DNA of 16,763 nt from an uncultured Oscillospiraceae bacterium (GTDB lineage Bacteria; Bacillota; Clostridia; Oscillospirales; Oscillospiraceae). Both the position numbers and the translations under genes were made by a program. The stretch lies in the NCBI GenBank assembly GCA_934591725.1, contig CAKTPR010000047.1:1-16763 (forward strand), written 5' to 3'. Below the pieces are notes generated by a model. It saw only the letters and a program-made list of their open reading frames with translations. It searched no databases and was not told where the DNA came from. This document shows, piece after piece, positions 1-7,829 of this stretch; the stretch's first letter is position 1; every line of letters begins with the position of its first letter.

Positions 1-771
1 GGCATGTTCGTAAAAGGAGAGCATGAACGGCAGTTTGCATATGAAGCGCATACAGCCTGTGACAAGAACGGAATGGTACTGGCGGTAGAGGTAACAGCAG
101 GCAATGTGAGCGACAGCGTGGCATGGGATGCGGTATATGACAAAGTAACCGGCAGATTTGACGAAGCACAATTCATCGTAATGGACGCGGGGTATAAGAC
201 GCCGTGGATAGCAAAGAAAATACTAGACGACAGCAGGATCCCCATCTTACCGTATACTCAAGCAAAAACCGCAAAAGGACATTTCAGACCTTGGGAGTAC
301 AAATATGATGTAGTAACAGACACCTTGACCTGCCCTCACGGAAAGCCACTGCGTCATACTACAACTGACAGAGACGGGAAGAGAATATACCGAAGCACCC
401 CGTCTGAATGCCGAAATTGTCCGCGGCGTAGTGAATGCGGAGCGAATGAAAAAGGGCAGAAGATGGTGCAGCGTCATATATGGTCGGAGTATCTGGACTT
501 AGTGGAGCAGCTCCGCAAGACCGAACGCGGCAAAGCCCTGTACGCAAAGCGTAAGGAGAGCATAGAGCGCGTATTCGGGGACGCTAAAGAAAAACACGCT
601 ATGCGTTATACGCATCACAGAGGCTTGGCTCGGGTCACAAACTGGGTCACGCTTAAATTTGCATGCATGAATCTGAAAAAGTTAGCAACATGGAGCTGGA
701 ATAGCTCCGACTTTTTCTGCTTTTTTGCTCGTTTTTTCAACAGTTGCTTAAAATGTGCTGTTCCCGCTTGA
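1..771 (+). CDS. IS1182-family-like transposase, 5'-truncated by window edge
   Basis: C-terminal part of a DDE transposase of the IS1182/DUF772 type. The frame is open from base 1, so the N-terminus lies outside the window and the ATG at 4 is not a credible start. The visible part has the pattern GEHERQFAYEAHTACD, then VMDAGYKTPWIAKKI around the second acidic residue. A cysteine cluster follows (CPHGK...CRNCPRRSECG, a probable zinc-binding insertion), then KESIERVFGDAKEKHAMRYT, which holds the terminal catalytic Glu, and MNLKKLA near the end; all are typical of the family. The frame ends at TGA 769-771, but the same frame stays open after this stop and could encode a further TLFFDRLTLLRK-like stretch, so the stop may be premature. 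The left end of the element is outside the window and no clear right inverted repeat was identified. Family assignment is confident; activity is unknown. Confidence 0.88.
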   Translation, partial: GMFVKGEHERQFAYEAHTACDKNGMVLAVEVTAGNVSDSVAWDAVYDKVTGRFDEAQFIVMDAGYKTPWIAKKILDDSRIPILPYTQAKTAKGHFRPWEYKYDVVTDTLTCPHGKPLRHTTTDRDGKRIYRSTPSECRNCPRRSECGANEKGQKMVQRHIWSEYLDLVEQLRKTERGKALYAKRKESIERVFGDAKEKHAMRYTHHRGLARVTNWVTLKFACMNLKKLATWSWNSSDFFCFFARFFNSCLKCAVPA

Positions 772-799
772 TGTAATACGCTGTTCTTTGACAGACTGA

Positions 800-824
800 C
801 CCTGCTGCGCAAAGCGCAGCAGGG
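800..824. repeat. perfect 11-bp-stem hairpin after the transposase
   Basis: CCCTGCTGCGC and its exact reverse complement are separated by AAA. No T-run follows on either strand, so a classical intrinsic terminator is not well supported. It may be part of the insertion-sequence end, a transcription barrier protecting psuG, or coding sequence downstream of a premature stop. Confidence 0.55.
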
Positions 825-826
825 TA

Positions 827-855
827 TTGCATTTACCGGGCTTTTCTGTTATGAT
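827..855 (+). promoter_or_regulatory. candidate sigma-A promoter for psuG
   Basis: TTGCAT (827-832), a 17-base spacer, then TATGAT (850-855). It would give a leader of about 90 bases before the psuG start. The location directly after the transposase hairpin fits an independent psuG transcript. Prediction from sequence only. Confidence 0.5.
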
Positions 856-952
856 GTGGTTTCACGACATAGGTACACTACCGTCTGTGAGCCGTATAAA
901 AGTAATTACGGCAGCTCAGCTTTTTTATAAAAATCAGCAAAGGAGCAGAATT

Positions 953-1864
<912 letters not shown>

Positions 1865-1876
1865 ACCGCATCATTC

Positions 1877-1911
1877 CTCCGCCGGAGCATACGCTCCGGC
1901 AGGAGTTTTTT
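1877..1911 (+). terminator. intrinsic terminator of psuG
   Basis: CTCC-GCCGGAGC, loop ATAC, GCTCCGGC, one bulged A and GGAG, followed by six T (1906-1911). The 20-base core differs by one base from the terminator at 2331-2360. Confidence 0.9.
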
Positions 1912-1925
1912 GTACTTGTTTGCCC

Positions 1926-1954
1926 TTGCAATCCGTCACCCTTTGTGCTATGCT
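1926..1954 (+). promoter_or_regulatory. candidate promoter for the coiled-coil gene
   Basis: TTGCAA (1926-1931), a 17-base spacer, TATGCT (1949-1954), just after the psuG terminator. The transcript would start near 1961, leaving a leader of about 20 bases that contains the GGAGG at 1970-1974. Confidence 0.5.
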
Positions 1955-1981
1955 TATTGCGACAAGATCGGAGGCGAGAAT

Positions 1982-2299
1982 GTGACCGCGACCAACGAAG
2001 AAAGAATTTTACAGCTGCTTGAGGTAATGCAGGCAGATATCTCCGGCCTAAAGACTGACGTTGCCGGACTAAAGACTGACGTTGCCGGGCTAAAGACTGA
2101 CGTTGCCGGCATGAAAGCCGACATCGCTGAACTCAAAGCTTCTCAGGAAGAACTCAAAGCTTCTCAGGAAGAACTCAAAGCTTCTCAGGAAGAAATGAAA
2201 GAGGCCCTGTCAGAGCACACGGTAGTCCTGAACGCCATTCTCGAATGGGCGGACGAGTGCCGCGAGGCCGACCGCTTCCCTCTTCCGAAAATCATGTGA
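1982..2299 (+). CDS. small heptad-repeat coiled-coil protein
   Basis: 105 aa, function unknown. GTG at 1982 is chosen because GGAGG at 1970-1974 sits 7 bases upstream; the frame extends further but without a ribosome site. After a short head (ERILQLLEVMQADI) come three units of GLKTDVA plus a degenerate fourth (GMKADIA). Three units of ELKASQE follow (residues 50-70), then EMKEALSEHTVVLNAILEWADE. Each unit is exactly one heptad, so residues about 15-85 should form one continuous coiled coil. The tail (CREADRFPLPKIM) looks non-helical. There is no signal peptide or membrane segment, so it is probably cytoplasmic. Similar Leu-Lys-Thr-Asp heptad proteins are widespread in Firmicutes without known function. 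It is flanked by terminators and has its own promoter, so it is monocistronic. Confidence 0.8.
   Translation: MTATNEERILQLLEVMQADISGLKTDVAGLKTDVAGLKTDVAGMKADIAELKASQEELKASQEELKASQEEMKEALSEHTVVLNAILEWADECREADRFPLPKIM
2045..2128 (+). repeat. 21-bp tandem array A (3 near-exact copies plus 1 degenerate)
   Basis: Units start at 2045, 2066 and 2087 and differ only at the third base (GGC/GGA/GGG, all Gly); the rest (CTAAAGACTGACGTTGCC) is identical. A degenerate fourth unit runs 2108-2128. Each unit encodes GLKTDVA or a variant. Confidence 0.95.
2129..2191 (+). repeat. 21-bp tandem array B (3 exact copies)
   Basis: Three identical units start at 2129, 2150 and 2171 and encode ELKASQE. Array B abuts array A but has an unrelated sequence, so the gene has been extended by two separate slippage or duplication events, each in whole heptads. 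Confidence 0.97.
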
Positions 2300-2330
2300 G
2301 CGTTTCTGTAATACTTACCCCGTCATTATA

Positions 2331-2360
2331 CCGCCGGAGCATATGCTCCGGCGGATTTTT
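2331..2360 (+). terminator. intrinsic terminator after the coiled-coil gene
   Basis: Perfect palindrome: CCGCCGGAGC, loop ATAT, GCTCCGGCGG, then ATTTTT. The core is nearly identical to the psuG terminator at 1881-1900. Confidence 0.9.
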
Positions 2361-2380
2361 ATGTCCTTCACACATTTATG

Positions 2381-2409
2381 TTGAAATAAGACCGCATCCG
2401 CTGTATAAT
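2381..2409 (+). promoter_or_regulatory. strong sigma-A promoter of the glycan operon
   Basis: TTGAAA (2381-2386), a 17-base spacer, and a perfect TATAAT (2404-2409). It lies between the preceding terminator and the first glycosyltransferase. It is the only good promoter seen before the eight-gene operon 2453-11799. Confidence 0.8.
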
Positions 2410-2452
2410 ATAATGAATTTGTATTTATTCTTTTCGTATCGGAGGTGTGTCT

Positions 2453-3433
2453 GTGGCAGGAAACGAGTGCATGGTGTCCGTCCTGTGTACGGCGTATAAT
2501 CATGAAGAGTATATCGCGCAGACGCTTCAATGTATTGTCGACCAGCAGACGGATTTTGCCTTTGAGCTGCTCGTGAACGACGACGCCTCGACCGACGGCA
2601 CAGCCGCGATCATACGCAAGTTTGAGGAAAAATACCCGCACATCATCCGTGCGTTTTATCAGAAGGACAACCTCTATTCCCAGCATAAAAATGCCTACGA
2701 AGCGGTGCTCTTCGCCGAGTCCCGCGGCAAGTATATCGCTTTCTGCGAGGGGGACGATTACTGGTCGGACATGACCAAGCTCCAGCGTCAGGTCGATTTC
2801 ATGGAAGATCATCCGGAGTATTCCGGCTGCGTCCACGATACGATGCGCCACTACTGTCTCGGCAACTCTCCCGACAAGCGTCTTATCGGCCGCGATGACG
2901 ACTTTGATCCCGATATCGATAAGATCGCCCGCGGCACCTCATACAGCTGGCACACAAGCTCGATCCTTGCAAAAGCATGGTTGTTTTCCGATCTTCCGGA
3001 ATACTTTCATATCGGCTGGGATCATGCGTTCCTCGACCATCCGATAGGCCTGTGGATGATGTTCAACGGCCCTGTACACTATATAGGCCGCTGCATGTCC
3101 GTTTACCGGCTGGACAGTTCTCCGAGCGCGTGGAGCACCGGCGTCGACGGGCAGTATGAAAAGCTCCGCAAGTATACCGAGGGCGAGTGCAGGGTTCTGG
3201 AGAGCGCGCTCAAGACGGCACCGGAGGGTTTCAGAAGCTCAATAGAATACTGGCTGCGCGAGCGCGAGTTTGAGCTTATGTATATCGAGGGTCGGGACAG
3301 AGAGCAACGCCGGCCGCCGTATGACGCCATCCTGCGCAGGCAGCCCCTTTCGTACCGCGTAAACAATTTTCTCAAAAGCTTCTTTCCCGGTCTGCATAAG
3401 CTGTACCGGCATATGCGCGGTTACAGGAGCTGA
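2453..3433 (+). CDS. family 2 glycosyltransferase (GT2-A)
   Basis: 326 aa, GT-A fold inverting glycosyltransferase expected to move a sugar from a nucleotide donor to a lipid-linked or other acceptor at the cytoplasmic membrane face. The N-terminal domain has VSVLCTAYNHEEYI (residues about 8-21), VNDDASTDGT (41-50, nucleotide binding) and CEGDDYW (98-104, the DxD-type metal and sugar-nucleotide site). The C-terminal half is more variable and ends with a basic segment, RVNNFLKSFFPGLHKLYRHM, possibly a membrane-surface helix. GTG 2453 is preferred because GGAGG at 2441-2445 is 7 bases upstream; GTG 2447 is only one base away from it, and the paralogue at 5614 aligns with this start. First gene of the operon. 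The sugar donor and acceptor cannot be told from sequence. Confidence 0.9.
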   Translation: MAGNECMVSVLCTAYNHEEYIAQTLQCIVDQQTDFAFELLVNDDASTDGTAAIIRKFEEKYPHIIRAFYQKDNLYSQHKNAYEAVLFAESRGKYIAFCEGDDYWSDMTKLQRQVDFMEDHPEYSGCVHDTMRHYCLGNSPDKRLIGRDDDFDPDIDKIARGTSYSWHTSSILAKAWLFSDLPEYFHIGWDHAFLDHPIGLWMMFNGPVHYIGRCMSVYRLDSSPSAWSTGVDGQYEKLRKYTEGECRVLESALKTAPEGFRSSIEYWLREREFELMYIEGRDREQRRPPYDAILRRQPLSYRVNNFLKSFFPGLHKLYRHMRGYRS

Positions 3434-3493
3434 ACATATCCTGTCGTTCAGCCTTGCCGCAGAATTATAGATTTATAGAGAAACGGGAAAAAT

Positions 3494-4099
3494 ATGACCA
3501 GTTTTTACACAGAAAAAGAATTATCCTCCCTTGGGCTGAAGAAGTATGGCCGCAACGTCAAGATAAGCCGGCACGCGAGCATATACGGTGCGCAAAATAT
3601 CAGCATCGGTGACAATGTCCGCATAGATGACTTCTGCATTCTCAGCGGCCATATAGAGCTTGGCAGCTATATCCACATCGCGGCCTACTCCGCGCTTTAC
3701 GGCGGCGAAGCGGGGATCTTCATCTCCGACTTTGCCAATCTCTCCTCGCGCATCTCCGTCTACAGCGTGAGTGACGATTACTCCGGCACCACGCTTACAA
3801 GCCCCATGATACCTGATAAGAACAAGCACGTTATCAGCAAGCCCGTGCACATCGGCAGACACGTCATCATCGGCTCCACAAGCGTCGTCCTCCCCGGCGT
3901 CACCATCCCGGAGGGCAGCGCCTTCGGCTGCTTCTCGTTTGTGAACGCGGATACCGAGGCATGGAGCATCTATGCCGGGATTCCTGTGCGTAAGATCAGG
4001 GACAGAAAAAAAGACCTCCTTGCGCTTGAGCATGAATTTCTCACCGAGGAGCAGAAGCGTCTGGCTGAGGCAATGGCCGCCGCGGAAGGAAGTATTTAA
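3494..4099 (+). CDS. hexapeptide-repeat (left-handed beta-helix) acyltransferase
   Basis: 201 aa, related to the sugar O-/N-acetyltransferases of polysaccharide loci (LbH/WbbJ/galactoside-acetyltransferase superfamily). Isoleucine-rich hexapeptide turns run from about residue 22 to 150: NVKISRHASIYGAQNISIGDN, then VHIGRHVIIGSTSVVLPGVTIPEGS. A loop SVSDDYSGTTLTSPMIP sits at about 91-107, where many relatives carry the catalytic His, so the catalytic residue is not obvious. The C-terminus is a charged helix (RKKDLLALEHEFLTEEQKRL). It probably uses acetyl- or another acyl-CoA to decorate a sugar, and could act on the amino group made by the aminotransferase at 10699, but an O-acyl role is equally possible. 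ATG 3494 has only a weak ribosome site. Cytoplasmic, probably trimeric as the family is. Confidence 0.85.
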   Translation: MTSFYTEKELSSLGLKKYGRNVKISRHASIYGAQNISIGDNVRIDDFCILSGHIELGSYIHIAAYSALYGGEAGIFISDFANLSSRISVYSVSDDYSGTTLTSPMIPDKNKHVISKPVHIGRHVIIGSTSVVLPGVTIPEGSAFGCFSFVNADTEAWSIYAGIPVRKIRDRKKDLLALEHEFLTEEQKRLAEAMAAAEGSI

Positions 4100-4149
4100 G
4101 CTTTTACGATCCGCCGCCATGCGGAATATAAAAATCGGAACGGATATAT

Positions 4150-5595
4150 ATGAATAACAAAAAAGTCTTTTCCAGTCTGATATGGCGATTCATGGAGCGC
4201 TGCGGGGCACAGGTCGTGTCCTTTGTCGTGTCCATCGTGCTCGCGCGCATCCTTGAGCCTGAGCTCTACGGCACCATTGCCCTCATCACCGTCATCACCT
4301 CCATTCTTCAGGTCTTTGTCGACAGCGGCATGGCAAACGCCCTCATCCAGAAGAAGGACACCGACGATCTTGATTATTCCTCCGTGTTCTACTTCAACGT
4401 TGCTTTCTGCCTTGTGCTGTATATCGGGCTGTTCTTTGCTTCCCCGCTCATCAGCCGGATATACGGCTCGCCCGACCTTGTCCCGGTCATCCGCGTGCTC
4501 GGCCTGACGATCGTCGTCTCCGGCGTCAAGAACGTGCAGCAGGCCTACGTCTCAAAGACGATGCAGTTCCGCCGCTTCTTCTTCTCCACCCTCGGCGGGA
4601 CGCTGTTCTCCGCCGTCGTCGGCATCACGATGGCCTACCGCGGCTTCGGGATATGGGCGCTCGTGGCTCAGCAGCTTCTGAACGTGACCGTCAACACCGT
4701 TATCCTCTGGCTGACCGTCGGCTGGAAGCCGAAGCGTATGTTCTCCTTCCAGCGCCTCGGCGGGCTCGTGTCCTACGGCTGGAAGCTCCTCGCCTCCTCG
4801 CTGCTCGACACTGTGTATCTCAAGCTCTCACAGCTCGTCGTCGGGCTGAAATATACCTCGACCGACCTCGCCTACTACAACAAGGGCGATCAGCTCTGTG
4901 TGCTCGTCGTCGAAAACATCAACTACTCTATCGACAGCGTCCTGCTGCCCGTGCTCTCCGCCGAGCAGGATAACCGCGATCATGTGCGCGAGATGACGCG
5001 CCGCGCCATCAAGACGAGCTCGTATATCATGATGCCTCTCATGATGGGCATGGCCGTGTGCGCCGAGCCGCTCATCCGCCTCCTGCTTACCGAAAAGTGG
5101 CTGCCCTGTGTGCCGTTCATGCAGATATTCTGCGCGGTATACGCCTTTTACCCGCTGCACACCGCGAATCTCAACGCCATCAAGGCGATGGGGCACAGCG
5201 AGATATTTCTCCGTCTTGAGATAATAAAGGAGCTTATCGGCATCGGTCTGCTCTTCGCCGCGATGAACATCAGCGTCTATGCCGTGGCGGTGAGCCAGCT
5301 TATCTCGGGGCTCATCTCCCTCGTCATAAACGCATGGCCGAACCGCCGGCTGCTCGGTTACAAGCTCTCCGGCCAGCTTCGGGACATACTCCCGGCGCTG
5401 CTGCTCGCCTGCCTGATGGGCATCTGCATCTACCCGATCGGGCTGCTCGGGCTGAACGACTGGCTCACTCTGCTTATCCAGGTCCCGCTCGGCATTGCGA
5501 TATATGTCGGCGGCTCCGTTATCTTCCGCATTGACAGCTTCAGCTTCATGCTGGATGTGCTCCGCCGCCTCACCGGCCGCGCTGCAGAGGAATAA
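4150..5595 (+). CDS. Wzx-type polysaccharide flippase (MOP superfamily)
   Basis: 481 aa polytopic membrane protein of the Polysacc_synt_3/TuaB-WzxC branch of MOP exporters. These proteins flip undecaprenyl-linked oligosaccharides to the outer face of the membrane. The N-terminus has the family pattern MNNKKVFSSLIWRFMERCGAQVVSFVVSIVLARILEPELYG-type start, with Arg-Phe-x-Glu-Arg and LARxLxPxxYG. It continues with VDSGMANALIQKKD and then many hydrophobic segments (roughly 12-14) up to residue about 465. The middle repeats the motif YGWKLLASSLLDTVY. It provides the export step for whatever glycan the operon builds. No polymerase or O-antigen ligase is next to it. The start has a weak ribosome site and lies 50 bases after the acyltransferase. 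Confidence 0.92.
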   Translation: MNNKKVFSSLIWRFMERCGAQVVSFVVSIVLARILEPELYGTIALITVITSILQVFVDSGMANALIQKKDTDDLDYSSVFYFNVAFCLVLYIGLFFASPLISRIYGSPDLVPVIRVLGLTIVVSGVKNVQQAYVSKTMQFRRFFFSTLGGTLFSAVVGITMAYRGFGIWALVAQQLLNVTVNTVILWLTVGWKPKRMFSFQRLGGLVSYGWKLLASSLLDTVYLKLSQLVVGLKYTSTDLAYYNKGDQLCVLVVENINYSIDSVLLPVLSAEQDNRDHVREMTRRAIKTSSYIMMPLMMGMAVCAEPLIRLLLTEKWLPCVPFMQIFCAVYAFYPLHTANLNAIKAMGHSEIFLRLEIIKELIGIGLLFAAMNISVYAVAVSQLISGLISLVINAWPNRRLLGYKLSGQLRDILPALLLACLMGICIYPIGLLGLNDWLTLLIQVPLGIAIYVGGSVIFRIDSFSFMLDVLRRLTGRAAEE

Positions 5596-5613
5596 TTTAT
5601 CCGAGGTCATATC

Positions 5614-6594
5614 ATGAGTAAAGACTGTCTCGTTTCCGTACTCTGTACGGCCTATAACCACGAAGAATATATCCGCGACGCGCTTGAGAGCATCGTCACC
5701 CAGCAGACGGATTTCCCCTTTGAGCTGCTTGTGAACGACGACGCTTCGACCGACGGCACCGCCGCGATCATCCGCGAGTACGCCGAGAAGTACCCGGACA
5801 TCGTGCGCCCGTTCTATCAGGAAAAGAACCTGTATTCGCAGGATATAGACATCTACTATGCCGTGTTCTTCCCGAACGCTCGCGGCAAATACGTCGCCTT
5901 CTGTGAAGGGGACGATTACTGGACAGACCCCACCAAGCTCCAGCGTCAGGTCGAGTTTCTCGAAGCGCACCCGGAGTATTCCGCCTGTGTCCACAATACG
6001 CTCCTGCACTACTGCGCAGGCGGCCGCGCGGACGAGGAGCTCGTGCAGCGCGGCGGGGACTGTGACGTTGAGTTTGAGGACATCCTCCCCGGCATGAACA
6101 CCGCGTGGCACACAAGCTCGCTCCTCGCCAAAACTCCGCTTCTGGCCGATCCCCCCGATTTCTACTACGTCGCTGCCGAATATGGCTTCGGCGATTACCC
6201 CTACGGCATATGGCTGCGCCATAACGGCCCTGTGCGCTTCATCGCCCGCACCATGTCCGCCTACCGTATATGCAGCAACGACTCCTCATGGAGCAGCGGC
6301 GTCGAAGGCCGCTATGATAAGCTCACCCGCTTCATGACCGGCGCTGTCGCGATGCTCGAAGCCTACCGCCCCCACGTCACCGATCCGGGCGTTCTCTCCC
6401 TCGTGGATGACAACATTCTCAAATGGAAATTTCAGCTTCTTTATACGCAGGGAAAGGACAAGGAGCTGCGCCGTCCGCCATATAATAGGCTATTGAAAGC
6501 GAAGCCGCTGCGCTTCCGCATCAATAACGCCGTCAAGTGCCTGTTTCCCGCGCTGCACCGGCTCTACCGCCGGAAGCAGGGCTATGACGAATGA
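5614..6594 (+). CDS. family 2 glycosyltransferase (GT2-B), paralogue of GT2-A
   Basis: 326 aa, the same length as the enzyme at 2453 and clearly its paralogue. Shared blocks are VSVLCTAYNHEEYI, QQTDF-FELLVNDDASTDGTA, FCEGDDYW, TKLQRQV-F-E-HPEYS and the C-terminal RRPPY...INNAVKCLFPALHRLYRR. The central acceptor-side part (about residues 125-215) has diverged, which suggests a different acceptor or sugar. Catalytic landmarks are NDDASTDGT (41-49) and EGDDYW (98-103). The start ATG 5614 has GAGG 7 bases upstream and follows the flippase by 18 bases; its stop nearly touches the next gene, indicating cotranscription. It probably adds a second residue to the glycan begun or extended by GT2-A. Confidence 0.9.
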   Translation: MSKDCLVSVLCTAYNHEEYIRDALESIVTQQTDFPFELLVNDDASTDGTAAIIREYAEKYPDIVRPFYQEKNLYSQDIDIYYAVFFPNARGKYVAFCEGDDYWTDPTKLQRQVEFLEAHPEYSACVHNTLLHYCAGGRADEELVQRGGDCDVEFEDILPGMNTAWHTSSLLAKTPLLADPPDFYYVAAEYGFGDYPYGIWLRHNGPVRFIARTMSAYRICSNDSSWSSGVEGRYDKLTRFMTGAVAMLEAYRPHVTDPGVLSLVDDNILKWKFQLLYTQGKDKELRRPPYNRLLKAKPLRFRINNAVKCLFPALHRLYRRKQGYDE

Positions 6595-6614
6595 GCGCGA
6601 AAGGAGCCTGTCCC

Positions 6615-7811
6615 ATGAAAAAGCTGCTGCTTTTAGGCGGCGCGCACTACCTGCTGCCCGTCATAGAAGAGGCACATAAGCTGGGGCTGTACGTCATCAC
6701 CTGTGACTATCTGCCCGATAACATCGCCCATAAGCACTCCGATGAATACTGCAACGTCAGCATTATAGATAAGGACGCCGTCCTCAGCACCGCGCGTGAG
6801 CTCGGTATCGACGGCATCATGTCCTTCGCCTGCGACCCCGGCGTCGTGACCGCGGCCTATGTGGCCGAAAAGCTCGGTCTGCCCTTTGCCGGCTCTTATG
6901 AAGCCGTGTCTATTCTCCAGAATAAGGGGCGCTTCCGCCGCTTCCTCACCGAAAACGGCTTCAACGTCCCCTGGGCAAAGAGCTATACCGAGCCCGCCGA
7001 AGCCCTCGCCGACTCCGCCGGCTTCAGCTGGCCGATGATCGTAAAGCCCGTGGACTCCGCCGGCAGCAAGGGCGTCACGCGCGTGGATTCTCCCGCCGCG
7101 CTCCCCGCCGCGATAGAGCACGCCAAGGCCTTTTCGCTCTGCGGCGACTTTATAATCGAGGAGTTCATCACCCAGCAGGGCTTCTCCTCGGATACCGACT
7201 GCTTCTCCGTTGACGGTGTGCTGCGCTACTGCTCCTTTGATGAGCAGCACTTTGACGCGCATGCCGACAATCCCTACACCCCCGCGGCCTACGCATGGCC
7301 GTCGACTATGCCCGCATGGGCGCAGGCGGAGCTGCGGGGCGAGCTCCAGCGGCTCATCACGCTGCTCGGTCTCGGCACCGGTCTTTATAATATCGAGACG
7401 CGCCTCGGTATAAACGGCAAGACCTACATAATGGAAGTCTCCCCCCGCGGCGGCGGCAACCGCCTGAGCGAGGTGCTGAGCATGGCGGCGGAAACTAACC
7501 TCGTCGCAAACGCCGTCAAGGCCGCCGTCGGCCTGCCGGTGGACGAGATGCACGACCCCGTGTATAACGGGCACTGGACTGAGATAATCCTCCACAGCAG
7601 CCGCGAAGGCGCTTTCCGCGCGCTCGATATCGCGCCGGAGCTTGAGAGCGCCGTCGTCCAGTGTGACCTTTGGGTAGAGCCCGGCGAAGCCGTCGAGCGT
7701 TTTTCCGGCGCGAACAAGGCCATCGGCACACTTGTCATGAACTTCCCCACCCGCGAGGACGCGGAAAAATATATGGCCGACGACAGCTGGTACAGCGTCG
7801 CCGTCGACTGA
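6615..7811 (+). CDS. ATP-grasp ligase-like protein 1
   Basis: 398 aa. It has a pre-ATP-grasp Rossmann-like domain (MKKLLLLGGAHYLLPVIEEA, with TCDYLP near 29-34) and then an ATP-grasp domain. K104 (QNKGRFRRFL) and K144 (MIVKPVDSAGSKGV) are the expected ATP lysines, IIEEFI (180-185) is the adenine-side segment, and YNIETR...YIMEVSPRGGGNR (258-283) carries the metal-binding acidic residues. The family makes carboxylate-amine or similar bonds through acyl phosphates. Relatives are often annotated as carbamoyl-phosphate-synthase-like and occur in surface-polysaccharide loci, but the substrate is unknown. ATG 6615 is chosen because AAGGAG lies at 6600-6605; an upstream ATG at 6591 overlaps the previous stop but has no ribosome site. 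It may attach an amino acid or similar group to a sugar acid; this is inference. Confidence 0.87.
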   Translation: MKKLLLLGGAHYLLPVIEEAHKLGLYVITCDYLPDNIAHKHSDEYCNVSIIDKDAVLSTARELGIDGIMSFACDPGVVTAAYVAEKLGLPFAGSYEAVSILQNKGRFRRFLTENGFNVPWAKSYTEPAEALADSAGFSWPMIVKPVDSAGSKGVTRVDSPAALPAAIEHAKAFSLCGDFIIEEFITQQGFSSDTDCFSVDGVLRYCSFDEQHFDAHADNPYTPAAYAWPSTMPAWAQAELRGELQRLITLLGLGTGLYNIETRLGINGKTYIMEVSPRGGGNRLSEVLSMAAETNLVANAVKAAVGLPVDEMHDPVYNGHWTEIILHSSREGAFRALDIAPELESAVVQCDLWVEPGEAVERFSGANKAIGTLVMNFPTREDAEKYMADDSWYSVAVD

Positions 7812-7829
7812 CTGAAAGGACATCCCCAT

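Noticed and set aside
2045..2191. CRISPR-like array
   Set aside because: The 21-bp units are directly adjacent with no spacers and encode heptads in frame; this is a protein repeat.
4828..6222. Long minus-strand open frame of 464 codons across the flippase and GT2-B
   Set aside because: It runs antisense through two genes with clear family motifs, has low-complexity Val/Glu/Gly/Ala composition and no ribosome site; such frames arise from GC-rich codon use.
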